Below are positions 57,661 to 64,000 of a stretch of 64,000 nt of DNA, piece by piece. The stretch is from Chitinophaga fulva (GTDB lineage: Bacteria > Bacteroidota > Bacteroidia > Chitinophagales > Chitinophagaceae), in contig NZ_JABBGC010000003.1 of NCBI RefSeq assembly GCF_012927205.1, forward strand, positions 1,178,001 to 1,242,000, in the 5' to 3' direction. Position 1 is the first letter of the stretch. Each line of letters starts with the position of its first letter. Both the position numbers and the translations under genes were made by a program. The notes under the pieces were generated by a model, which worked only from the letters and a program-made list of their open reading frames with translations, searched no databases and had not been told where the DNA came from.

Positions 57661-58176
57661 ATGCACGGCATCATCATTTTCCAATCCAAATACGGGGCTA
57701 CCAGGCAGTATGCCGATTGGCTCAGCAGGGCGCTACAAATACCGGCCATGGAAGCAGACACCGTCACCACCGCGCAGCTGGCAGCAGCCGACTTTCTGAT
57801 ACTGGGCACCAGCATATACATCGGTAAGATGTTGCTGAAAGGATGGCTGGAACAAAAGACACCGCTGCTAAAAGGAAAGCCGCTGTTCCTTTTTACCGTA
57901 TGTGCCACCAAGGCCGACAAACAGGAAAAACTGAATCTTTATGTAGTACAGAATGTGCCGGCGCCGCTCCTTGTCCACTGCCACCGTTATTTCCTCCCGG
58001 GCAAAATCCAGTACCGCGAACTGTCGCTGGCCGATAAGCTGAAAGTCCGTGCCGGCGGCCTCATGGCACGGCTCATGGGCAAACCGCTCGACGTATCGGA
58101 TTTCAACCGGATCGACGAAACCCTTGCCATGCCACTCGTAACCGATGTTCAACAGTTTTATCAATACCAATCCTAA
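57661..58176 (+). CDS. Flavodoxin-domain protein
   Basis: A 171-residue protein starting with an FMN phosphate-binding loop (IIFQSKYGATRQYADWL) and the flavodoxin strands ADFLILGTSIYIGKM and LFLFTVCATK. It resembles the menaquinone-dependent protoporphyrinogen oxidase (HemG) branch of flavodoxins. It may supply electrons or take part in haem synthesis for the cytochrome and NosZ system. It has its own regulated promoter in front of the nos cluster. Confidence 0.85.
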   Translation: MHGIIIFQSKYGATRQYADWLSRALQIPAMEADTVTTAQLAAADFLILGTSIYIGKMLLKGWLEQKTPLLKGKPLFLFTVCATKADKQEKLNLYVVQNVPAPLLVHCHRYFLPGKIQYRELSLADKLKVRAGGLMARLMGKPLDVSDFNRIDETLAMPLVTDVQQFYQYQS

Positions 58177-58234
58177 ATACAGCAACGGATGTTCGACAAT
58201 TCTTCCTGAACGATTTTTTTTATTACAATAATAA

Positions 58235-58252
58235 AGGACAAAAACATCCTTA
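58235..58252 (+). promoter_or_regulatory. Putative Rrf2 operator upstream of cytochrome c-nosZ
   Basis: AAGGACAAAAACATCCTT follows the AAGGA-N8-TCCTT pattern and is 34 bases from the cytochrome c start codon. I see no convincing -7 element nearby, so its position relative to the start of transcription is unknown. Confidence 0.65.
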
Positions 58253-58285
58253 TTAAATCTCTTCCTAAACAAAAAAATCGATATC

Positions 58286-58786
58286 ATGAAACAAGTATCC
58301 CTCCTGGCGACAGTCGCAGCAACGGCGCTGCTGCTCTACAGCTGCGGATCCACGCCGCAGCAGGCCGACACGGAGAAACCGGCGACTGACAACAGCATGG
58401 CCGCTACCACTCCCGCTGATCCCGCACCGGCAACAGCTGCCGACGCCGCAAAAGGCAAAGGCAAATTCACCACCGTAGCACTCACCGATCCGTTGGACCA
58501 GAAAATGATCGCCAGCGGCAAAACCACCTACGAGGTGAAATGCGCTGCCTGTCACAAACTCTCCGGTGAAAAGCTGGTCGGCCCCGGCTGGAAAGGCGTT
58601 ACCGAAAGAAGAAAACCGGAATGGATCATGAACTTCATCACCAACACCGATGAGATGATTGACAAAGACCCGGCAGCACAAGCCATGCTCGAAGAATGTA
58701 TGGTACGCATGCCCAACCAGCACCTTACCGACGATGAAGCCAGACACCTGTTGGAATACATGCGGGCCAACGACGGTAAAAAATAA
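58286..58786 (+). CDS. Lipoprotein c-type cytochrome of the nos cluster
   Basis: This 166-residue lipoprotein (LLLYSCGSTP) has a Pro/Ala-rich linker and one haem-binding motif CAACHKL, with a distal Met probably in CMVRMPNQHL. It likely delivers electrons from the quinol pool to NosZ, a role that small cytochromes fill in clade II nos clusters. It starts the operon, 25 bases before nosZ. Confidence 0.9.
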   Translation: MKQVSLLATVAATALLLYSCGSTPQQADTEKPATDNSMAATTPADPAPATAADAAKGKGKFTTVALTDPLDQKMIASGKTTYEVKCAACHKLSGEKLVGPGWKGVTERRKPEWIMNFITNTDEMIDKDPAAQAMLEECMVRMPNQHLTDDEARHLLEYMRANDGKK

Positions 58787-58811
58787 TTGCTGACACTCAC
58801 TCCATCTACAT

Positions 58812-60785
58812 ATGAAAAGATTAAGCCTGATGCTGGGCCTGGCAGTCGCCACCACCGCTGCCATGCAAAGCTGCAAAATGAAGACCGCTGCCACAGCGGT
58901 GCAAGGCGACGCCGCCAGCAAAACCTACGTCGCCCCCGGCAAATACGATGAAATTTACAACTTCGTGTCCGGCGGTTTCAACGGACAAGTATCCGTATAC
59001 GGCCTGCCCTCCGGACGCCTGCTGAAAGTCATCCCCGTATTCGCGGTAAACCCGGAAAACGGCTACGGCTACAGCGAAGAAACAAAAGCCATGCTCAATA
59101 CCACCAACGGCCTCATTCCGTGGGACGACCAGCACCACCTGGACCTGTCCCAGACCAACGGAGAACAGGACGGCCGCTGGCTCTTTGCCAACGCCAACAA
59201 TACCCCGCGCGTGGCCCGCATCGATCTCACCACCTTTAAAACCATGGAGATCCTGCAAATACCCAACAGCGCAGGCAACCACTCCTCTCCCTTCATCACC
59301 GAAAACACGGAATACGTAGTAGCAGGCACCCGCTTCTCCGTTCCCCTCGGCTCTGAAGATGTGCCCATCAGCTCCTTCAAAGACAACTTCCACAGCACCG
59401 CCTCTTTTATCAGCGTAGATAAAACCTCCGGTAAAATGGACCTCGCCTTCCAGATCGTGCTGCCCGGTATGAACCTCGACCTGAGCCACGCCGGTAAAGG
59501 CCCGTCACACGACTGGTTCTTCTTCTCCAGCTATAATACCGAACAAGCCTATACGCTGCTGGAAGTAAACGCTTCCCAGAAAGACAAAGACTACATCGTA
59601 GCAGTGAACTGGAAAAAAGCGGAAGAATATGCCAAAGCAGGCAAAGGCAAAAAAGTTCCGGCCACCTATGCCCACAACACGTACGACGAGCACAAACAAA
59701 CTGCTACATCAGAAATCAAAAATGAAGTGCTGCTGCTGGACCCGAAAGATTGTCCGGACATGATCTACATGATCCCCTGTCCTAAGTCCCCACACGGCTG
59801 CGATATAGACCCTTCCGGCGAATTCATTGTCGGCAGCGGTAAACTCGCCGCTCTCATCCCGGTATTCTCCTTCAACAAATTGACAAAAGCTATCGACGGC
59901 AAACAGTTTGAAGGCGATTTCAAAGGTATCCCCATCATCAAATACGAAGCAGCCCTGCACGGCGAAGTGCAGAAACCCGGCCTCGGCCCCCTGCATACCG
60001 AATTTGATGGTAAAGGCAACGCCTATACGTCTATGTTCCTCTCTTCCGAAGTAGTGAAATGGAGCCTGAAAGACCTGCAGGTGCTGGACCGCGTTCCCAC
60101 CTACTATTCTGTGGGCCACCTCATGATCCCCGGCGGAGACACCAAAAAACCCGGTGGCAAATACCTGGTAGCCTACAACAAAATCACCAAAGACCGCTTC
60201 CTGCCTACCGGTCCGGAATTGGCCCAGTCAGCTCAACTGTATGATATCTCCGGTGATAAAATGCAGCTGATCCTGGACTTCCCCACCTTCGGAGAACCAC
60301 ACTATGCACAGGCATGTCAGGCCAGTCTGATCAAAGACAAACAGGTGAAATTCTATGATATCAACAAAAACGGTCATGACTATGTGGCCATGGGAGAAAA
60401 GAAAGCCAACGTGGTCCGCAAAGGCAACCGGGTAGACATCTACATGACGGCTATCCGCTCCCACCTGGTGCCTGATAACATCGAAGGCGTATTTGTTGGC
60501 GATGAGGTATACTTCCACGTCACCAACCTCGAACAGGACTGGGACATTCCGCATGGATTTGCCATCAAAAATAATCCTAATGCGGAACTGCTGATCATGC
60601 CGGGTGAAACCGTAACACTTAAATTCTCACCGGATAAACAAGGTATTTATCCGTTCTATTGCACCGACTTCTGCTCTGCCCTGCACCAGGAGATGTCTGG
60701 CTACCTGCGGGTATCCCCCAAAGGCGCCAACGTACCGCTTAAATTCGGTACCGGAGAAACCGTGACTTCCGTCGCAGCTAAATAA
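58812..60785 (+). CDS. nosZ: Nitrous oxide reductase, clade II type
   Basis: The 657-residue enzyme reduces N2O to N2 in the periplasm. CuZ-type ligands are visible in DDQHHLDLS (H108-H109), and the CuA site in YCTDFCSALHQEM (C617, C621, H625, M628), with WDIPHGF upstream. The N-terminus is a Sec/lipoprotein-like signal (AAMQSCKMK) without a twin-arginine motif, a mark of clade II (atypical) NosZ, common in Bacteroidota. It is followed by the maturation genes. Confidence 0.96.
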   Translation: MKRLSLMLGLAVATTAAMQSCKMKTAATAVQGDAASKTYVAPGKYDEIYNFVSGGFNGQVSVYGLPSGRLLKVIPVFAVNPENGYGYSEETKAMLNTTNGLIPWDDQHHLDLSQTNGEQDGRWLFANANNTPRVARIDLTTFKTMEILQIPNSAGNHSSPFITENTEYVVAGTRFSVPLGSEDVPISSFKDNFHSTASFISVDKTSGKMDLAFQIVLPGMNLDLSHAGKGPSHDWFFFSSYNTEQAYTLLEVNASQKDKDYIVAVNWKKAEEYAKAGKGKKVPATYAHNTYDEHKQTATSEIKNEVLLLDPKDCPDMIYMIPCPKSPHGCDIDPSGEFIVGSGKLAALIPVFSFNKLTKAIDGKQFEGDFKGIPIIKYEAALHGEVQKPGLGPLHTEFDGKGNAYTSMFLSSEVVKWSLKDLQVLDRVPTYYSVGHLMIPGGDTKKPGGKYLVAYNKITKDRFLPTGPELAQSAQLYDISGDKMQLILDFPTFGEPHYAQACQASLIKDKQVKFYDINKNGHDYVAMGEKKANVVRKGNRVDIYMTAIRSHLVPDNIEGVFVGDEVYFHVTNLEQDWDIPHGFAIKNNPNAELLIMPGETVTLKFSPDKQGIYPFYCTDFCSALHQEMSGYLRVSPKGANVPLKFGTGETVTSVAAK

Positions 60786-60794
60786 ACAACCCCG

Positions 60795-60820
60795 CCGGCG
60801 GTGCTGTTCAGCACTGCCGG
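60795..60820 (+). terminator. Strong hairpin between nosZ and the accessory genes
   Basis: CCGGCGGTGCTG and CAGCACTGCCGG form a 12-bp stem with one mismatch and a TT loop, 10 bases after the nosZ stop codon; TCC and TTTC follow. It is probably a partial terminator or RNA-stability structure that lets nosZ be made in excess over the downstream genes. Confidence 0.6.
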
Positions 60821-60839
60821 TCCTTTCAACAACTGAACT

Positions 60840-61409
60840 ATGAAAAAATTATCACAGGCAGGCCTCATGAGCATCCCGATCGTCATCATCTGTCTCGCTA
60901 CCCTCTGGTTCTTTCCCATGTGGCGGATAGACATGCGTGCGCCACAGTATCCGGATGGCCTGTCTATGCAGATATGGATCAATGACGTAAAAGGAGATGT
61001 ACCGATCATCAATGGCCTGAACCACTACATCGGCATGAAGACCATCCACAAGGAAGACTTCCTCGAGTTCGTGTTCATGCCCATTTCCATTGGCCTGTTT
61101 ATGGCTGCGGGCGTATTGATCATGGTGCTGAAAAAGAAAATACTGTACTACACCTGGACCGGTATCTTCCTGTTCATCGCGCTGTTGTCTTTTGGAGACT
61201 TCTACCGGTGGGAATACAACTATGGCCACCAGCTGGACCCGAACGCGCCGATAAAGGTGCCTGGTATGTCTTACCAACCGCCGCTGATCGGGTATAAGAA
61301 GTTATTGAATTTCGAAGTGCTCTCCCAGCCCGATATCGCCGGATGGTGCTACATCGCCAGCGGCCTGATACTCGTGGGCATTACCTACTATGAATGGAAA
61401 AAGAAATGA
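60840..61409 (+). CDS. Membrane protein conserved in Bacteroidota nos clusters
   Basis: A 189-residue protein with about four membrane helices (LMSIPIVIICLATLWFFPMW; FVFMPISIGLFMAAGVLIMVL; YTWTGIFLFIALLSF; IAGWCYIASGLILVGI) and an extracytoplasmic loop after the first. No known catalytic motif. Similar proteins lie between nosZ and nosL in clade II clusters, where an electron-transfer or maturation role is suspected. One base separates it from nosL. Confidence 0.75.
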   Translation: MKKLSQAGLMSIPIVIICLATLWFFPMWRIDMRAPQYPDGLSMQIWINDVKGDVPIINGLNHYIGMKTIHKEDFLEFVFMPISIGLFMAAGVLIMVLKKKILYYTWTGIFLFIALLSFGDFYRWEYNYGHQLDPNAPIKVPGMSYQPPLIGYKKLLNFEVLSQPDIAGWCYIASGLILVGITYYEWKKK

Positions 61410-61410
61410 T

Positions 61411-61848
61411 ATGAAACACAATACCCTGATCTTCCTGGTTAGCTTTTTTGCCCTGCAACTGGCCTGCCGGCCAGCATTTGAGCCGATAGACTTTGGTCAT
61501 GACGCCTGTGCGCACTGTAAAATGACGATTATAGATAAACGTTATGCCGCCGAACTGATCACACCTAAAGGCAGGGCTTATAAATTCGACGATATCGTTT
61601 GCCTGCTGCAATATAACGCCGCCAATCCGCCAGCCAATGGCACCCGTTTTCTTGTGACTAACTACAGCGATTCCAATCACCCTTTCACCGATGCACAAAA
61701 AGCCATCTACCTGCACAGCGAATCTTTCAAGACACCGATGAACGGCCAATGCGCCGCCTTCACCGACGAAAAAACCGCTATCCCGCATAAAGACAACCTG
61801 GAGCAACGATTATTAAAATGGGAAGATCTTACCCGGCTAAATCCATAA
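61411..61848 (+). CDS. nosL: NosL copper-binding lipoprotein
   Basis: The start at 61411 gives a lipoprotein signal (MKHNTLIFLVSFFALQLACRP) and the NosL motif CAHCKMTIIDKRYAAELIT, in which Cys and Met ligands bind Cu(I). NosL delivers copper for CuZ assembly in NosZ. The protein has 145 residues. Its neighbours nosD and nosF act in the same maturation step. Confidence 0.92.
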   Translation: MKHNTLIFLVSFFALQLACRPAFEPIDFGHDACAHCKMTIIDKRYAAELITPKGRAYKFDDIVCLLQYNAANPPANGTRFLVTNYSDSNHPFTDAQKAIYLHSESFKTPMNGQCAAFTDEKTAIPHKDNLEQRLLKWEDLTRLNP

Positions 61849-61853
61849 ACATC

Positions 61854-63083
61854 ATGAAATATGCATGGATATTGTCATGGCTGCTACTGGCCGCGTGGAG
61901 CACGCAGGCAGCCACCCTCGTGGTGAAGCCAGGCCCTGATGCATTGCGCAAAGCCATCAGCAGTGCACGCCCCGGCGATACGCTGCTGGTACAACCCGGC
62001 TTTTACCGGGAACACAGCATACAGGTAGACCGGCGCCTCATCATCACAGGCACCGGCATGCCGGTCATTGATGCGGAATACAAACACCCGGGCTTCCTCA
62101 TCACCGCCGACAGCGTGATCATGCAAGGGCTGCAAATACAACATACAGGACGCTCTTCCATATCAGACATCGCCGGCATCCGCGTCAGTAATGCCAGTCA
62201 TGTTACCCTCCGCAACAACAAGATACTGGACTGCACCTACGGCATCTATCTTCAGAATGCCCAACACTGCCTCCTTGAAGGCAACACCGTACATTCCGGC
62301 ATCAAAAATGAAATCAACGGCGGCAACGGCATCCATGCCTGGAAATGCGATGCGTTGCAAATCAACAGCAACAGCATATCCGGCCACCGCGATGGCATCT
62401 ACTTCGAATTTGTGACCAATTCCGGCATAGAAGGCAACCTCTCCGCCAACAATCAGCGCTATGGCCTGCACTTTATGTTTTCCCACCACGACACCTATAT
62501 GAAAAATATTTTCCGGGAAAACGGCGCCGGCGTGGCCGTCATGTACACCCGCGAAGTGACCATGACCGACAACACTTTTATACAAAACTGGGGAGACGCT
62601 TCCTACGGCCTGTTGCTGAAAGAAATCACAGACAGCCATATCACACATAACCGCTTCATCAAAAACACCATTGGTATCCACATGGAAGGCACCACCCGCG
62701 TCTCTGTACAGCGTAACCTGTTCCAGGACAACGGCTGGGCCATCCGTGTGATGGCCAGTTCCAGCGGCAGCCAGTTTACCGGCAACAACTTCATCGGCAA
62801 CTCTTTCGATGTGGCCACCAACGGTACCCTCATGCTCAACGAGTTTCACCGCAACTACTGGGATAAATACGACGGCTACGATCTCAACAGGGACCAGGTG
62901 GGCGATGTGCCACACTATCCCGTCAGCGTATACGCCGTGATATCAGAAAAAATACCTTCTGCCATGATCCTGTACCGCAGCTTCCTCACCAGCATCATGG
63001 AACAGGTGGAGAAAGTAATGCCCAGCATCATACCTGATCAGCTAAAAGATGATCAGCCATTAATGAAAAAACTGGAACTATGA
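61854..63083 (+). CDS. nosD: NosD periplasmic maturation protein
   Basis: The 409-residue protein has a signal peptide (ILSWLLLAAWSTQA) and right-handed beta-helix CASH repeats (NASHVTLRNNKILDCTYGIYLQNAQHCLLEGNTV; TDSHITHNRFIKNTIGIHMEGTTRVSVQRNLF). With the NosF ATPase and the NosY membrane protein it forms the complex that handles copper or sulfur for CuZ. Its 3' end overlaps nosF by 4 bases. Confidence 0.93.
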   Translation: MKYAWILSWLLLAAWSTQAATLVVKPGPDALRKAISSARPGDTLLVQPGFYREHSIQVDRRLIITGTGMPVIDAEYKHPGFLITADSVIMQGLQIQHTGRSSISDIAGIRVSNASHVTLRNNKILDCTYGIYLQNAQHCLLEGNTVHSGIKNEINGGNGIHAWKCDALQINSNSISGHRDGIYFEFVTNSGIEGNLSANNQRYGLHFMFSHHDTYMKNIFRENGAGVAVMYTREVTMTDNTFIQNWGDASYGLLLKEITDSHITHNRFIKNTIGIHMEGTTRVSVQRNLFQDNGWAIRVMASSSGSQFTGNNFIGNSFDVATNGTLMLNEFHRNYWDKYDGYDLNRDQVGDVPHYPVSVYAVISEKIPSAMILYRSFLTSIMEQVEKVMPSIIPDQLKDDQPLMKKLEL

Positions 63084-63802
63084 TCCGAATCAATCATCTC
63101 ACAAAATCATTCAAAAAATTCAGGGCACTGGATGATATTAACCTGCAACTGGAACGTGGTCAGACCATCTCCCTGCTGGGGCCTAACGGTTCCGGCAAAA
63201 CGACCCTGATCAAATCCATCCTCGGGCTTGTTATCCCGGAGAAAGGCAGTATTCATATTAACGGCCAGGAAATCCGCAGTCACTGGAGCTACCGTTCCAA
63301 GATCGGTTACATGCCACAGATAGGCCGCTATCCCGAAAACATGACCATCCGGCAGGTGCTGGCCATGCTACGGGAAGTGCGGAGAGACTGCAAACAATAT
63401 GATGAAGAACTGATACATCAGTTTGATCTTCCTTCCTTCGATCATAAACTGATGCGTAACCTCTCCGGTGGCACCCGGCAGAAAGTGAGTGCCTGCCTCG
63501 CTTTCCTCTTCTCGCCCGATATCCTGATACTCGACGAGCCTACCGCAGGTCTCGACCCTGTAGCCAGCGAAATACTGAAAGACAAAATCGCACGGGAACG
63601 GGCCAACGGAAAACTGGTGCTCATCACCTCCCATGTGCTCAGTGACCTCGATGAAATCACCAGTCATGTGGTATACCTGCAGGAAGGAAAACTGATCTGT
63701 TTCAAAACAGTGGAAGAACTGAAAGAATCAACCGGTCAACATCAACTGAACAAAGTGATCGCGGCCATGATGCAAACACATCTACATGAAAACAATTATT
63801 AA
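63080..63802 (+). CDS. nosF: NosF ABC-transporter ATPase
   Basis: A 240-residue ATPase with Walker A (LLGPNGSGKTTLIKS), the signature NLSGGTRQK, Walker B (DILILDEPTAGLDP) and the H-switch (ITSHVL). It powers NosY. It overlaps nosD by 4 and nosY by 17 bases, so translation is probably coupled. Confidence 0.94.
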   Translation: MIRINHLTKSFKKFRALDDINLQLERGQTISLLGPNGSGKTTLIKSILGLVIPEKGSIHINGQEIRSHWSYRSKIGYMPQIGRYPENMTIRQVLAMLREVRRDCKQYDEELIHQFDLPSFDHKLMRNLSGGTRQKVSACLAFLFSPDILILDEPTAGLDPVASEILKDKIARERANGKLVLITSHVLSDLDEITSHVVYLQEGKLICFKTVEELKESTGQHQLNKVIAAMMQTHLHENNY

Positions 63803-64000
63803 ATACGTGCTGATAGACCTGTTAAAAAACAGGACCATACTGATATACACCCTCGTGCTGGCTGTGCTGACCATCAGCGTGACCGGCATGAGCGACAACA
63901 TGTCCAAAGGCATGTTGAGCCTGCTCAATATCACCCTGCTGTTTGTGCCTATCATCAGCATTCTATTCTCCACCATTTACTTTTTTAATTCGGCGGAATT
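63786..64000 (+). CDS. nosY: NosY membrane permease (partial, runs off the window)
   Basis: The first 71 residues (MKTIIKYVLIDLLKNRTILIYTLVLAVLTIS) show the start of an ABC-2 type permease with the first two membrane helices. The gene is cut by the end of the window. It starts inside the end of nosF, as NosY genes commonly do. Confidence 0.88.
   Translation, partial: MKTIIKYVLIDLLKNRTILIYTLVLAVLTISVTGMSDNMSKGMLSLLNITLLFVPIISILFSTIYFFNSAE

Noticed and set aside
58812..58900. A twin-arginine signal for NosZ.
   Set aside because: No RR motif is present; the N-terminus is a Sec or lipoprotein-like signal, as in clade II enzymes.
1..64000. tRNA, rRNA, riboswitch and prophage or insertion-sequence genes.
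   Set aside because: I saw no tRNA-like cloverleaf ending in CCA, no rRNA stretch, no transposase, integrase or phage structural genes; a covariance-model search would be needed to exclude small RNAs.

Overview
The window reads as chromosomal DNA of a Bacteroidota bacterium, most likely a Chitinophaga-like member of the Chitinophagaceae. The reasons are: a SusC/SusD pair whose receptor has an STN domain and sits beside an ECF sigma/FecR pair; promoters of the Bacteroidota type (TAnnTTTG at -7, a T-rich -33 element about 19 bases upstream); few Shine-Dalgarno sequences; many lipoproteins; and lanthipeptide leaders of the type seen in this phylum. I found no rRNA, tRNA, prophage, transposase or CRISPR array. 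The taxonomic call is an inference.

Layout. 0.1-3.2 kb: a secreted beta-helix protein, then an ArsR repressor with an AHSA1/SRPBCC partner. 3.7-9.6 kb: an exopolysaccharide-type operon (response regulator, HEAT-repeat membrane protein, GT2 synthase, TPR/YaiO outer-membrane protein). 9.7-19.5 kb: carbohydrate enzymes (GH130 phosphorylase, GH5-like hydrolase), an SDR, a GT-C-like membrane protein, two tandem lanthipeptide precursors with a LanC cyclase but no dehydratase, an amino-acid permease and a LamG/nuclease-like secreted protein. 19.8-28.4 kb: a choloylglycine-hydrolase-family enzyme, then an AraC regulator and an RND efflux operon that share a 40-bp promoter box, ending in a TetR gene.

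28.4-30.5 kb is the least familiar part: a lipoprotein gene broken by an in-frame TAA, then an ADP-ribosyltransferase-like protein preceded by tandem copies of a small basic-tailed protein (two intact, one decayed). It looks like a toxin-antitoxin-type accessory island. 30.9-36.6 kb is a CzcCBA-type heavy-metal efflux operon with a DUF190 gene inserted. 36.7-36.9 kb holds a dispersed repeat element (inverted CCCAGGGCT hairpins around four 26-bp tandem repeats). 37-40 kb is a TetR/SDR/MFS drug-efflux unit with three copies of one operator. 40-45 kb holds a YfhO-family protein, a truncated sensor-like protein, two paralogous small HTH proteins and a GNAT enzyme. 45.3-53.1 kb is a sigma/anti-sigma/SusC/SusD/secreted-metalloprotease unit. 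53.3-54.6 kb is a DMT transporter followed by a second copy of the repeat element.

54.6-64 kb appears to be one regulated nitrogen-oxide region: a large uncharacterised protein, a PTPS/QueD homologue, an Rrf2-type Fe-S regulator, a flavodoxin, a cytochrome c and a clade II nos cluster (nosZ, a membrane protein, nosL, nosD, nosF, and nosY cut by the window end). Three copies of AAGGA-N8-TCCTT lie at the promoters here and are the best candidate for the Rrf2 operator. An FNR-type palindrome lies upstream of the flavodoxin promoter.
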